Assembly (NCBI GenBank): GCA_026008535.1
Contig: BRKX01000007.1
Span: 58,765,001 to 58,829,000, forward strand
Length of the DNA stretch: 64,000 nt
Direction: 5' to 3'
Source of the DNA: Perilla frutescens
Taxonomy: Eukaryota; Streptophyta; Magnoliopsida; Lamiales; Lamiaceae
Under the pieces are notes generated by a model. The model saw only the letters and a list, made by a program, of their open reading frames with translations. It had not been told where the DNA came from and did no database searches. The position numbers and the translations under genes are program-made. Below are positions 24,382 to 36,910 of the stretch, one piece after another (position 1 is the first letter of the stretch; each line of letters begins with the position of its first letter).

Positions 24382-25398
24382 TGTTGTGCACGTGTGCAAG
24401 TGTGCGTGTTCTAGAGCCCACGGCCGAGAGTGAAGAGAAGCCCAATAAGTTCGGCCCTTAATGATCCAATTAAGGGGATTGATTTATTAGACTATAGTAT
24501 TTTATTTAATTAATTTGGACTATAGTATAAAGTAAGATTTTTAGTATTTATTTAATGTAATTTTCGGCCCCTTTAAGTCATAGTTTGACTAGGATTTTAG
24601 ATAAGGTAAGATCTACAATTTCTACCTTATTTAGAATTCTAGTTTAGGAAACTTCCAAGTCCAATCCTAGATTGATTTGGACTCATTATTTTCGGCCATA
24701 TAGTATAGGATTTTCGGTCCTCCTATTATTATAAATAGGGGATCCATGTCTCATTGATACTTTAGACTATATTTGATTATTAAGCATTTACTTTCAATAT
24801 CGTCTCTCCCCTTTTAATCTTTTGTGAGTTTAGATAATTAAATTCATACTCTTAGATTTAGCACCTCTAAGTTTTACAAAGGGAATTCGCCGTCAACGTT
24901 CGAGGGATCGTCGGAGACTCGCTATCCGAAGAGCAACTTAAAGAATTTGGTCTTGTATACGTTCGAGATCCAAGGCAACTTTCGGGTTGTAATTCACAAC
25001 ACCTATCACCACCGCCATTCATCACCACGACGCCACCAAAAACCACCGTCGTCCATCCCAAGTTCAGCCACCGTTCGTGTCAAGATCGTGTTCATCCCAT
25101 TCAATCCGTAAGTCCGATTCAACTCTATCATAACCTATCTACTCTAGCCCTTCTAAACCCAACCATCATCATCGAAATACCATCCATATTACCATCCCTA
25201 TAGCCGTCCAAAATAGCCCTCTCGTCTTTGGATATTGTGTTATTTTTGTGTGTCATAGTTTAGGTATTTTTATTTGGTTCTAGTCGTCTAGTTAATTCGG
25301 TTATCTTCCGCATATTTTACTTTGATTATTTGAGTCATAGAAGACACAAAACTTACGTGTGTCGACGTGTGTTCGTTCCTAGAGTCCGGGTCGTATCA
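24030..25398 (+). repeat. 3' LTR of the CRM-like element
   Basis: The LTR is 1369 bp, the same length as the 5' copy. It includes the 141-bp tandem duplication at 24030 and 24171, here open in frame, and the segment TTCGGCCCTTAATGATCC that recurs in the LTRs at 47930 and 51150. Confidence 0.95.
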
Positions 25399-25403
25399 TT
25401 TAG

Positions 25404-28093
25404 GCATTCGATTTTTGGATCTAAGAGTGGGTTAAACCCTAGCCTTTGAGAATCCCTTTTCTTCTTTATTTTTCAATTTTTATTTTGATTTTTATGGTTG
25501 TAAATGTAAATTTATGGGCTATTTTGACTATGTTATAAATTAGTCTTAGTAGAAGATTGTGCATGTGTGTGGATTTGTGTAGATCAACATTTTGAATGAG
25601 TTTATGTGGTTTAATAATGGATTGGAGAAAAATGATTTTATTGATATTTTGGTGGAATTAGGTTGTGGAAACTTGAGAAAAGAGTTTATGCTAAATGGTG
25701 GAATTTTGAGTGCATGTGTGTGCGTGAATCCAGTGTGTGTGTGTGTTCTTTTAATTTTTTCTTTTCTTTTCTTTCAATATATATATATATATATATATAT
25801 ATTCTAGAATTATTAATTAAAAAGTTTGATTAATAGTTTAATATAAATATCTAGCCTAATGGTTAATCAATTAATTTTATATGCAAAGGTCTAAATATTC
25901 AAATATACTTGAAGTAGTTTATTATTTTAATTAATTCATGTATTTTCTAAGTTATTAAATTTGAAACTTGTTGTAATTTTTGAAAATCATATCTTGTTTA
26001 ATGGTTGGAGTCTTTATTTAATAATGAGAGATCTAATGTTCAAATCTTATGTAATGCATTTTAAGACTCATTGTATTTTTTTTTTAAATCATTTATTAAC
26101 ATTCTATTCAAGATAATTCTGAACTATATATAAATAAAATTTGAATATAATTTTAGAAAATGATTCTTTCCCTAATGGTTAAGGTTTAAAATTAATATTT
26201 TAGGTCTATGGTTCAATTCTCCTTGAAAACAGTTTACTTTTAGTTTACTTCAATTAATGCATGCATTACTGTCTTTATTTAATTAAAATCATACTTTGAT
26301 TTTCGAAAATGGTATTTAGCTAAATGGGTGGAGTCCAGATTGTTATTTGAGAGGTCCAGGGTTCAAAACCTTTTTTGAATATTTTATTTATTGATTTTAT
26401 TCCAATATGATTCTGCACTATATATAAATAAAAATATGTCACAATTTTTGAAAATGGCCTCTGGCCCAATGGTTTTGTTCTGCATTTTATTATATATAGG
26501 TCAAAGGTTCAAAACCTTTAGAATGCATTTTATATATTTTTATTCTAAGATACTTATGAACTTTATTTAATTACAACCACTAAATAAATTTTGAAAATTG
26601 TGTTTAGTCTAATGGTGAGAGTTTAAATTTTATGCTAAACGTCTAAGGTTCAATCCACTTTAATGTATTTTATAATCCTCTTTTTACTCAAGCATTTATG
26701 AGTGTATTTAATTAAACTAATTTAATTAATGTTACATAAATTCTTCTAGCCTAGTGGTAAAGTGCTTACTATTTTAATTATGTTTTGGTCAAGTGTTCAA
26801 GCCCTCTTGACTACATAATCATATTATATTTATACCTTATTTTTATTTGGTCTATTTTGCTTAATTTAGATTAAATTCAAAATTAAGTGTATCATATAAT
26901 AAATCAATATTTCCATATTAATATTCTATGATCCTTTAAATCTTAAATTAAGTTTTATAATTTCCCCCTATGAATTTAAGCCATCTATTTGTATAATTTC
27001 CCCCTATGAATTTAGACGAAGTCAGGGTACGCTCTTACTTTAGGGACTCGTTCCCTAGATCCTTATTTACGTTATGGTATATGTTTAGAAGATTAATATG
27101 TTATTAAGACATAGTTCTTATGTATAGGTCCTGATCCCAGACTCGTTTAGGACGATGATTAAGGCTATTCATATATTTAAGCATATGGTCATAATCCGAC
27201 AGCTGGCTTCGGATGAGAATTTATGAATAAAGCTACAGCTAATCTAGCTATAAGGTGGGTTTACTTACTAAAATGCTTTCGAAAATATATTTAAACTTTC
27301 ATCTGATGTGAAAAATGATTTATGTTTATGTTGCTCAATGTGGATTGACACGGCTCATATGAGGAATTTCAAATATGGCACTCCGGTGCAATTACTTATG
27401 AATATGTTCATGTTATGAATATGTTATAGTTTATATGTGATCATATTAGGGTCGGTCTCCACTATGTCGATTGAGCGTATGATTTATGACATGTCAAATA
27501 TGAATTTATTGATACTATTATTGCAAATTATTGGACGAATGTATGAGTATTCCCACGGAGTATTTTCTGGCACTCAGCCCCACTATTTAAAAATATTTTC
27601 AGATAATTGATGATGGCAGGTGGAAGACGTGGACTAATGTGGACATTTTGTATGGTTGACCGTATTCTAGTTTTTGAAATATTGACTCTATTTAGTTTTG
27701 GTCAACAAATATGATTAATTATGCTTCCGTTGTATGTTTATGGATTATTTAAATATTTTATGGACGCGTGTGATCGTCGTGGCCTTGCTGGCATAATTTG
27801 AATGTTGAATATTAGATTTTTGACTAGTCGAGATTGAACATGTTTTAATTGGTGTTTCGAAAGGTGTGATTTTAAAATGATAGGTTGGTTGAAAAGTCTG
27901 ATCTTATGTGATTGGTTGTTGAATGGTAAACGCCTATGAGCGTTGAATTTATTAATATTTTAAACGAAGTGTTGTCCGAATTTTTATAATTCAAGAAAAT
28001 GATTTATGTTAGTTTGCGAAAATTTTATTGTGATTTTATTTCATCGTGTGTGTTCCCGTTAGCACACTGGGCCTCCGGGTTCGGGGCGCTACA
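25404..28093 (+). repeat. 3' LTR of the large gypsy element, right part
   Basis: The LTR resumes at GCATTCGATTTTTGG after the duplicated TTTAG and ends GGCGCTACA. Relative to the 5' LTR it has an extra stretch at about 25940-26250 holding two more tRNA-like modules, and a small duplication of TAATTTCCCCCTATGAATTT near 26995. Confidence 0.93.
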
Positions 28094-28098
28094 CACCT

Positions 28099-28867
28099 AC
28101 ACCGACGAGAGGCGACTTAGACAAACATTGCCAAGCCTTGAGCCCAGCCGACGTCTCCTCCCCCTGCTTCGACTCTATCCAGTGACTTTTCTCTCCCTAT
28201 TTCTATTTATTTTTCTTAATTTTCTTAATATCTATTTGTCTATTTAAAATATTATAATTCAATTACTGATTTCTCTTGAAACGTGGAATCATGTGTGTGT
28301 GTTGGTGAGAAGATATTTGATTGGATTATGATATGTTGATATTGGTCTTGGGAAATCTAATTGAGGGTGGTGATTATTTTGGTTTTGATTGTATGCATTA
28401 AGAACTATGAGTTGATGGTTTACAGTGATATAAATTTATGGTTTCGCTTTGGTTAACTGAAATTGGGGAAATTTGCTGAGGTTATTGGGCGTGTAATCTA
28501 TACAGCAACTTCAGAAAATTAAATTTAAAATAAGCTTACCAAGAGGGGTGTGTTTGCGGTAACACTTATGGTTGAAGGTATTAAGCACTGAAATCCCACT
28601 AAAAACTGATAGATTTGCCGTGAAACCTGATTTCCGGACGAAGAGTTTGGGGTAATGGTTCTGTATTATTTTTACGTTAATATGCAGAGGAAGGAAATAA
28701 GCTTCTATGGTACTTGATTGATTAGTAAAGAGAATAAGAGCTAGACAAGTGTCTTCCAAAATTTGTTGAATTGGCATATACACCTACGTGTTCAATTTAA
28801 GGAGAATTGAAGGAATTTAATAAATATCTTAATCATAATTTTTATTAAAATCATTTAATAACCCTAA
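28099..28867. other. Non-coding flank between the gypsy and copia elements
   Basis: A C-rich leader-like stretch becomes A/T-rich; no gene or known repeat is recognised. It probably continues the repeat interrupted at 5352. It does not match the first 1.2 kb of the copia 3' LTR. Confidence 0.35.
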
Positions 28868-29085
28868 ATCATTCAACAGCAAGATTAGATCTTTAATCTT
28901 GTCCTCAGACCGTCTGACAATTATAAGTAATTCGAATCTATGTATTCCGCTTTATTACATTCGTTTTGCATGGTTTTGTGCTTGACGTGATAAACATGCA
29001 TGTGACATAAAAATATGATTTGCATGAACATGGATTAATGAATAACCAAATGATCCTGCGGTGGTTTAATTCGAAAAACCCCAAC
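28868..29085 (+). repeat. 5' LTR remnant of the copia element
   Basis: Similar to 38124-38343 through CCTCAGACCGTCTGACAATT and the ending TCGAAAAACCCCAACA. Sequence upstream of 28868 has no match in the 3' LTR. Confidence 0.8.
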
Positions 29086-30215
29086 ATGTTTGCAGGTTTA
29101 CCAACTATCATGGCTCCTTTATTTTATATGATGTATGTTTATGTTGAATGGATATTTGGCCATATGCCGGTTTGGCTACGTGAATTTTAATCCATGAAAA
29201 AATCCATGGATTAGGTCTAGGTTTTATTTTACGTTGTTTTAATGTAATAGATATAAAGCTGTTAGACCAAGTTTTTGAGTTGTATTTTTTATTCTAGCAA
29301 TATTAGATTTTTCTTTTTGGAATAGATAGTCTGTATTGAATAAAGATCGGAGATCAACTCAAAGGAGGAAAGTAGTACATCACCAAGAAGGAAGGTTCAC
29401 CGGTTCACGTCCCGAAACCCTAATTGGAGCTAGGGTTTCGGTGAGGAGTGGCGGCGGTCAAGCCCTGTTCCGGAGCTGACTTTCCTGTTTTATCTCATCA
29501 ATCAACATGAGATATAAGCCATGATAGTTGGAATATTACTGTTGTTTATTATGTTGTTGTGAAGCATGCAATGTATGTTTATCATTTTATATGATAATGT
29601 TTGCATGTTCTTAATAATGGGATAAAATGAAACCTCAAGCATAAAAAACTAAGTGGGAGATATTCATACCAAAGTATGTAGAAATCTCATACGGTCTCCA
29701 TTAAATCTGATTTAATTGAGAAGTGATGCGCATGCGCGTTGACATCGGTCTTCCTCCATATCGGATGTGTCATATCACAGATTTCTCTAGAAATTAAATC
29801 TCCTAAAAGGATAGTTGTAGAACACTATTAGAACTAACTGACTCCTCTATCTGGAGCAGTTAAATTCGAAGTAGTGATCTTGGTGCGAAGATAATGGTGT
29901 GCACACTTAGATGTAATTTATTGATAAATGTCCACACGATCGTGGCTTATCAGTTAGACGATTACATGACCGTATTTTTTATCCGGCTATTAATTTGTTT
30001 GTTGTAAGGAAACTCAACTGGAGGTAAGTTAAAGCTTTAATAACCTATTTAAAAATAAATTTTATAAACGTTCACACTATCGTGGCTTATAAAAGACATT
30101 TTTAAAGTGTCGGTGGAAAAGTATATAGTTTTTATGAGGCTTTTGATTATATACTTTTTATCCTAAAGTTTGTGACTGTACTGCATGTTTTAATTTCAGT
30201 TATTTCATATCATCA
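29086..30215 (+). other. Leader of the copia element with hairpin repeats
   Basis: No gene is seen. CCAACTATCATGGC (29101-29114) recurs inverted at 29518-29531, bracketing about 400 bases. Two related hairpin-like segments lie at 29920-29951 and 30060-30091: both have CAC..TATC/GATCGTGGCTTAT, with outer stems GATAA/TTATC and TTATAA/TTATAA. I saw no standard TGGTATCAGAGC primer site. Confidence 0.45.
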
Positions 30216-31158
30216 ATGGCACTCTCCAATCTGTCCTCAATCCTCAAAGAAAATAAACTCGTCGGTGAAAACTACAATGATTAGATTCGTAACCTTAACC
30301 TCGTTCTAGTTGCTGAGGGACACAAGTTTGTACTTGAAGAGGTTTGTCCTCAGAAGCCAGATGAGGGTTCTGACGAAGCCCAAAAGGTTGCATATGATAA
30401 GTGGGTTAAGTCTGATGAGATAGCGCGCTATTACATTCTGGCATCCATATCGAATGTGTTGCAACATCAGCATTAGCCTATTAAAACCGCTTATGATATC
30501 ATGTACAACCTTAGGTAGCTCTTCGGTCATCAGAACCGCTCGGCACACCATTTGGCAATGAAGAAGTTAATGAATGCGAGAATGGCTGACTCCATATCTG
30601 TTAGGGATCACGTTCTCATGATGATGGGGATATCTAGCTGAGATCGAGACCTTGGGTGGAGAGCTAGATACCGATTCTCAAATCAACATTGTTCTTCATA
30701 GCTTGTCCTCGAAGTTTGAGCAGTTCAGGCTGAACTTTAACATGATCAAAAGAAATGTCAGCCTGATTGAACTGCTCATAGACCTTCAGGCGGCTGAATT
30801 ACTTCAAAAGAGCAACCCTCAAGCCCACATAGCTGAGAAAGGGGCATCTTCTTCTGGTGGAAAAATGAAGAAGAGATACGCATCTAAGAAGGCTGAAGAT
30901 GCAGCGCATAAGGTGAAGAAGCTAAAGGTGAAAATTCCTCCTGAGGAGTTCAAGTTGAAGACTAAGTGCTTCAAGTGCGGCCAACCAGGTCACTGGAAGA
31001 TGGTGTGCCCTAATAAGAAGAAGAAGAAGAGAGGTACAGCTCAAACTCTGGTTGTAGAAACATGTTTAGCAACTTCTTCTACCCAGTCATGGGTAGTAGA
31101 TACTGGAGCTACTGATCATGTTTGCATGTCTTTACATGGGTTCCTGGTAAAAAGATAG
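30216..31158 (+). pseudogene. gag and protease start of the copia element
   Basis: The ATG at 30216 (MALSNLSSILKENKLVGENY) is the typical copia gag start. TAG at a Trp position, further TAGs near 30475 and 30515, and a frameshift near 30637 break it. From 30652 the frame is open: the gag helical region, a CCHC knuckle CFKCGQPGHWKMVC near 30968, and the protease motif WVVDTGATDHVC near 31092. It ends with a TAG at 31156. Confidence 0.85.
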
Positions 31159-32179
31159 CTGAGTGAGAATGAGACCACCGTCTACATGGGCAATACTACG
31201 AGAGTGGCGGCTGTTGCAGTGGGAGACATTTTTTACCTTTCAGTAGTGATAGAACTTTGGTTTTGAAAGATTGTCTTTATGTGCCTGGTTTTAGGCGAAA
31301 CTTGATTTCAGTTTCTAAATTGATTATGGATGGATATTCTGTTTCTTTTGATAACAAAGTAGTTATCTTCAGTGGTAAACATTTTATCTGTTCTGGCACA
31401 TTGGATGGACACTTATACTTTCTTAAACCAATTGAAAATACTATACAAAGACAACTGTTGAATACATCGATCATAAACCCTAACAAGAGAAAAGAACCTT
31501 CAGACTTGAATCAAATCTATCTTTGGCATCTGAGGCTAGCTCATATCAACCTTAAAAGGATACAAAGGCTTGTAAATGATGGACCATTTTCTTCTTTGGT
31601 ACTTGAATTATTTTCTTTATGTGAATCCTGTTTGGAAGGTAAGATGACCAAGCGTCCTTTTCAGTCAAAAGGAAATAGATCCGAAGGACTATTAGATATG
31701 ATTCACTCTGACCTGTGCGGCCCTATGTCAGTTCAAGCTCAAGGAGGGTTCGAGTATTTCATCACTCTCATTGATGATTACTCAAGATATGGATATATCT
31801 ACCTGTTGCGTTGCAAGTCTGAATGCTTTGAGAAATTCAAAGAGTTTAAGACGGAAGCGGAGAAACGAACATACAGAAGTATCAAGTCACTGTGTTTTGA
31901 TCATGGTGGCGAGTACCTCTCAAGCGAATTTAGGGATTACATAGTAGAGAATGGGATTACCTCCCAGTTGACTACGCCTGGAATGCCACAGCAGAAGGCG
32001 TGGTGGAAATAAGGAATAGAACTCTGTTAGAGATGGTCAGATCAATGATGAGTTATTCTGAGTTGCCTATTTCGTTCTGGGGATATGCCCTGGAAACAGC
32101 AGCCTATATTCTTAACTTGGTTCCATCAAAATCAGTTCCTTCTACGCCCACAGAACTATGGACTGGATGAAAGCCCAGT
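31159..32179 (+). pseudogene. Protease end and integrase of the copia element
   Basis: From 31257 the frame has the conserved LKDCLYVPGFRRNLISVSKL, then the GAG-pre-integrase zinc finger (WHLRLAHIN...CESCLEGK) and the DDE core (IHSDLCGP, FITLIDDYSRYGYIY, FDHGGEY). A frameshift near 31990 precedes RNRTLLEMVRSMM with the last part of the core, and a TGA occurs near 32168. Confidence 0.87.
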
Positions 32180-33369
32180 TTGAACCATATTCAGATTTGG
32201 GGTAGCCCAGCACACGTGTTGGATAAGGAAGCTGATAAGCTGGCTCCTCGTACTGATGTAAGGCTACTTGTTAGATATCCTAGGGGAATGAAAGGTGGTT
32301 TGTTTTATAGTCCTAAGGATCAGAAGATCATTGTCAGCACCAATGCTCGATTCTTAAAAGAAGACTATGTTATAAACCACAAACCAAAGAGTCAAATCAT
32401 CATTGAGGAATTAAGAGGGGAAGGATCGAATCCTACACTAGTGGTACAAGAAGAGGTACCACCAGACACTGCACAATGTGTCACAGAAGTACAGGAACTG
32501 CCTCGTCGCAGTGGGAGGGTTGTACACCAACCCGATAGATTTATTAGTCTGAGAGAGGCTTCAGATTTCTTAGAGGAACTAAATGAATTAGATCCCAGGA
32601 CCTATGATGAGGCAATTCAAGATAAAGATACAGATTCTAGGAAAACTGCAATGGAGTCTGAGATTGGATCTATAGATCGCAATCAAGTCTGGCAGCTCGT
32701 AGAACCACTTGATAGGATAAAACCTATTGGCTGTAAGTGGGTCTATAAGCGCAAGAAAGGAGCTGACGGGAAGGTTGAAACCTTCAAGGCTAGATTGGTG
32801 GTGAAAGGGTGTACTCAGAAAGAAGGGATCGATTATGAGGAAACCTTTTCGTCGGTAGCCATGCTTAAGTCAATCCGGATTCTCTTGTCAATTGTCGCTC
32901 ATTTAGATTATAAGATTTGGCAGATAGATGTCAAGACAGCTTTCTTAAACGGAAGTCTTGAAGAAAACATTCATATAAAGCAATCAGAGGGATTCATTGC
33001 TAAGGGCCGAGATCACTTGGTGTGTAAGCTTAAGATGTCCATTTATGGACTTAAGCAGGCATCGAGATCTTGGAACATCCAATTTGACGAAGTTATCCAA
33101 TCATATGGATTCGTGCAAAGTCCGGATGAGAGCTGTGTGTACAAGAAATGTGATGGAAACGAGGTGGTTTTTCTCATACTTTATGTTGATGACATCTTGC
33201 TTATAGGAAAACAATAAGAAGGCATTGTCGAACATTAGGGTGTGGTTGTCCGAGCAGTTCGATATGAAAGATCTGGGTGAAGACGAACATGCCCTTGGCA
33301 TCAAGATCATTCAAGATCGCCAGAAAAGGATGTTATGTCTGTCCCAGGTGACTTATATCGATACAGTGC
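32180..33369 (+). pseudogene. Reverse transcriptase of the copia element
   Basis: A 345-codon open stretch carries the copia RT: KWVYKRKKGADG, KARLVVKGCTQ, the QIDVKTAFLNG motif and the catalytic LYVDDILLIG near 33185. One extra A in a run near 33207 shifts the frame; the downstream frame reads on through FDMKDLGE and YIDTVL to 33369, where the solo LTR is inserted. Confidence 0.9.
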
Positions 33370-36030
33370 TGCAACACCCCGAAAAAATATAGTATTATTT
33401 TATAGCTAAAAAATTTCATGAAATTAGAATCCAAATTATTTTGGGCTTAAAGGTACTATAAGACCAAGAAAAATCTCGATCTTAGTTGAGCCTCTAAGTT
33501 AAAATTTGAATTTATATTATAAAAATATACGTTAATGGGATCATTTTGATATCAAAATCATCCAAATTGGACATCATTTGACCTTCCAATAAAATTTATT
33601 CAATTTAGCAATTTGAACCCAAAAATATTTCAATTCAAACCCAATTAACTCAACGCTTTCGACCTATTTATTCAAGCTTATTTCCAATCATTCTATTATA
33701 AATATATACAAACATATATATATATATACGTATAATTATGGATAGAATTAGGGATAAAAGCAAATAAAATAAAATAGAAAATAAATGTAAGAATTAACTT
33801 TATTTGTCCATTTGGATAGACATGTACTCCACCAATCAATTGTTACAAATTAGAAATTGTTCGTGGAGATTAGTGTATATAAAAGTATATGTGTGGCTCC
33901 ATAGAGTCATATATATAAATATATATTGTTGGTTTCTTGAGATAGAAGATAGTCAAAGGAATTAAAAGAAAAAAAAAGAAAAGGAGATCAGAAAGTGAGA
34001 AAACGGGAAAAAAAAAAAAGAAAAGAAAGGAAAGAGGAAATGGAGGATTTAAGAGGTAAGGTTTTAACGTCTTCTTCACTTGGTTGTCATCGTTCCCTAC
34101 TCAAACTTTAGTCAAACCTCATGAAATTACACCACAACATTCCTCTTGATGTATAGATCATGTAGGTATCAACCAGTTTTTGATTTGAGGTCGGGAATTC
34201 GGGAAAGAAGATAATAAATGCTGATGTCCGCTGTTGTTCATCGATGTGCGATGCAACAACTTGTTTGCTCTTTTCTCGATGATCCGACCATTGGATTTTG
34301 ATGTATTTTATACTGTTTCGAACCTCTCTTATCAAGATTTCAATATATGGTATTGGATCTTCAATCAGACATCATTTGGACCCTCATTTTTATATCGAAA
34401 GTTCACATAAAAATTCTGCCGGAATATTTCAAAATTGGTTTTCTTCCTTTGGTTCATCTGTTTTCGTCTGAGTACTAGTGGACTGATGCTTTACAGTTAT
34501 AGAGCTACTGGAAGTAGCATGACTGTTGTGTTGTATGAGAGTGGCTGCTGGTGATTATAAGTCATCGGTAAAGGAGTAAAAGAGCCATGTGAAGGTGGTG
34601 GTGATGAATAGAATTCAATTTGGGAGTAAAAATAAAATTTAAATTTTGTTGGGTTTATTTGTTCTATTGTAGAATTTCATAGATTGGGAATAAGATTTTA
34701 AATGAGCCCAATTTTCATATCTACTTTGTCTTAACCTTAGTTTAGTCCCTAAGAAGAAATTGAGATTTATTTTTATAAACTGTAATTAATTTTCAAAAAT
34801 TGTGTTTTGCCCAAAGAAATTCCTAAGTTTATTAATTCGCTCCTAATGTTAAACCGAACTTCTTAGTCATTGAATTCAGTTCAATTCATCTTTATACATT
34901 CAATTTGGTCCGCGAAGTTCGATAAATTCTCAATCAGGATCACTAACTTGATTCAATCTGTCAAATGCGTATTATTATCCCATTTGACTCTATTTCAATT
35001 CCAAACGATCCCAAAGCATAGGAAATTCATATTTAAGTTATTTAGGATCTAAGTTATTATCTTTATGACCTATTTGAGGATTATGAGTTAGAATTTCAAT
35101 TTTATAGGTCGAGATGAACGAGAACCATAATAGCATCGCATAAAAATTACACTGCACTTTGAGATCATCCAGGTGAGTTTTTCTATAACTCACAACTAAA
35201 TTTTTGAAAATTCGTCCATGAAAAGCATGTTAAATATTTTAATAGCATTATTTACGCAATGATTGGATGTTATGAGACTTCATGCACAGAGGAATTCTGA
35301 TTTACAAGCATAGACGGTTTACTTTGTGACTAAATATCTAGATAAGAAACCGTAAAGTATTCATGTGATCACATTGGGTCTCTCATCTAATGAAGAAGAG
35401 TAAATTTTGTTATAAGTATGTTCATGAATTTCCATGATTTATGCAGCATAACAGTTTTAAAGCATGAAAGTATGACTTGGACGAATATTAATAACCACTG
35501 AGTGTTTTCTGGCACTCAACCCAAATATTTTCAAATGTTTTCAGGTCCTGGAGATTGAATTAGTTGATGATGAGGTGCTGGAGTGGGTTTGATGGTTGAT
35601 CCTTGTGTGGTTTTTGCTAAAATCATCTTTAAAATCTTATCAGTATTTAAATATTAAATGCTTCTGCTAATACTCTGCAAAACTCTTAAGTTTGAAATTT
35701 ATTGACCTCAGTGGTCAGGTTTTGATTGTATATACAAATATTGGAATGTATAGAAGGGTTGACCATTGAACTTTTAAACGTGTGACCTGATTGGCTATGT
35801 ATATTGCCAGGTCATAATTTGGTTATGTGTGTGTTAATGATTTTAAATCCTTGTTGAAAGTTGACTTCGAGGATGCCTCAGTGCGTGGTTTGGACATTTT
35901 TAAGTTGAGGTGCTGCCCATTTACAAATTATTTATAAAGTTAAATCTTATCTTTTGAAAAGTATTTATCACGTAAGCATGTACGTACGTTTTTGGTGACG
36001 TTTTGGTCCTACTGGGACTGGGGCGTTACA
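33370..36030 (+). repeat. Solo gypsy LTR inside copia RT-RNase H, TSD AGTGC
   Basis: AGTGC flanks it at 33365-33369 and 36031-36035. It starts TGCAACACCCCG, a one-base variant of TGTAACACCCC, and ends GACTGGGGCGTTACA. It has no interior or partner LTR. It contains CACTGAGTGTTTTCTGGCAC at 35496, the module shared with the LTRs at 7771 and 27553, again about 530 bp before the LTR end. Purine-rich runs occur at 33961-34045. Confidence 0.92.
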
Positions 36031-36808
36031 AGTGCTAGCTAGGTTTGGCATGCAAGATTCCAAGAAAGGTTTTATACCTTACAGGCATGGAATCCATCTA
36101 TCCAAGGAAATGTGTCCCCAAACACAGTCTGAGATAGAGGAAATGAAGAAAGTACCATATGCTTCGGCTGTGGGAAGTTTGATGTATGCTATGTTGTGCA
36201 CTAGGGTTGATATATGCTATGCCGTCAGCATAGAAAGTAGATATCAGTCTAACCCTGGACAAGGTCACTGGACTGTGGTTAAAAACATTCTCAAGTACCT
36301 TAAAAGGACTCGAGATTACATGTTGGTATTCCACTTTAATAGTCTAGTGCCTTTGGGTTATACGGACTTAGATTTCCAATCCGACAAAGATCAGAGTAAA
36401 TCTACCTAGGGCTATGTGTTTACATTAGGAGGTTGAGTCATCGTATGGAGGAGCATAAAGCAGAAATGCATTGCTGATTCCACCATGGAAGCCGAATATG
36501 TAGCTACCTCTGAGGCTGCAAAAGAGGCTGTCTGACTCCGCAGGTTCCTAATGGGCTTGGGCGTGGTTCCTAAGTTGCCTAAGACTATCACGATATACTG
36601 TGATAATTCTGGTGTAGTGGCAAACTCGAAGGAACCCAGAGCTCACAAGGCAAGTAAACACATAGAGAGAAAGTACTATCTTATACGAGAAATCGTTACG
36701 AGAGGAGATGTGACGGTGGTCAAGATTGCATCAGAGGACAACCTGGTTGATCCACGAAGAGCCTACCGGCTAAGACCTTTGATGGTCACGTGGAGAAAAT
36801 GGGAGTGA
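36031..36808 (+). pseudogene. RNase H end of the copia element
   Basis: After the duplicated AGTGC the frame continues LARFGMQDSKKGF, then PYASAVGSLMYAM, the copia motif ending RT. Stops at 36407, near 36434 and near 36532 follow. The RNase H motif DSTMEAEYVA is near 36478 and YCDNSGVVANSKEP near 36598; the C-terminal KHIERKYYLIRE ends near 36690. Confidence 0.87.
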
Positions 36809-36910
36809 GATGCAGACCTGGTGGCGCAGTTTGAGTTGATAGTTTAGATTGAAGAGTTGGCCAGTTAGTTTTTATGCTTGAAAGACATGCTTCAAGTATA
36901 AGTGGGAGAT

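Larger units (their letters stand above)
17047..25398 (+). mobile_element. CRM-like Ty3/gypsy element, complete, TSD TTTAG
   Basis: This 8352-bp element is flanked by TTTAG at 17042-17046 and 25399-25403. Both LTRs are 1369 bp and nearly identical, with a few dozen differences at most by eye, so the insertion is much younger than its host. It has a primer site at 18422, purine tract at 24016 and a single-frame gag-pol with several stops and one frameshift. The RT has LPP..GIEHQIDFVPD, PNRPAYR and CRAINKITVKYR motifs, and the pol tail runs into the LTR. Both are typical of centromeric CRM-type chromoviruses. Clade assignment is from memory of motifs. Confidence 0.9.
5358..28093 (+). mobile_element. 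Large Ty3/gypsy element with three nested insertions, TSD CACCT
   Basis: The element starts TGTAACACCCC at 5358 and ends GGCGCTACA at 28093. CACCT directly precedes it (5353-5357) and follows it (28094-28098), an exact 5-bp target-site duplication. It has a 2953-bp 5' LTR, a tRNA-Met-type primer-binding site at 8313, a purine tract at 16491, and a 3' LTR starting at 16505. The 3' LTR is split by a CRM-like element (17047-25398). The interior also holds two minus-strand solo LTRs (9651-10791, 12533-14820). Without the insertions the element is about 10.95 kb. Its interior is badly decayed; only an RT remnant is readable. Confidence 0.92.

Noticed and set aside
33870..34079. Hydrophobic minus ORF in the solo LTR
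   Set aside because: The apparent membrane segment is a translated purine-rich tract.
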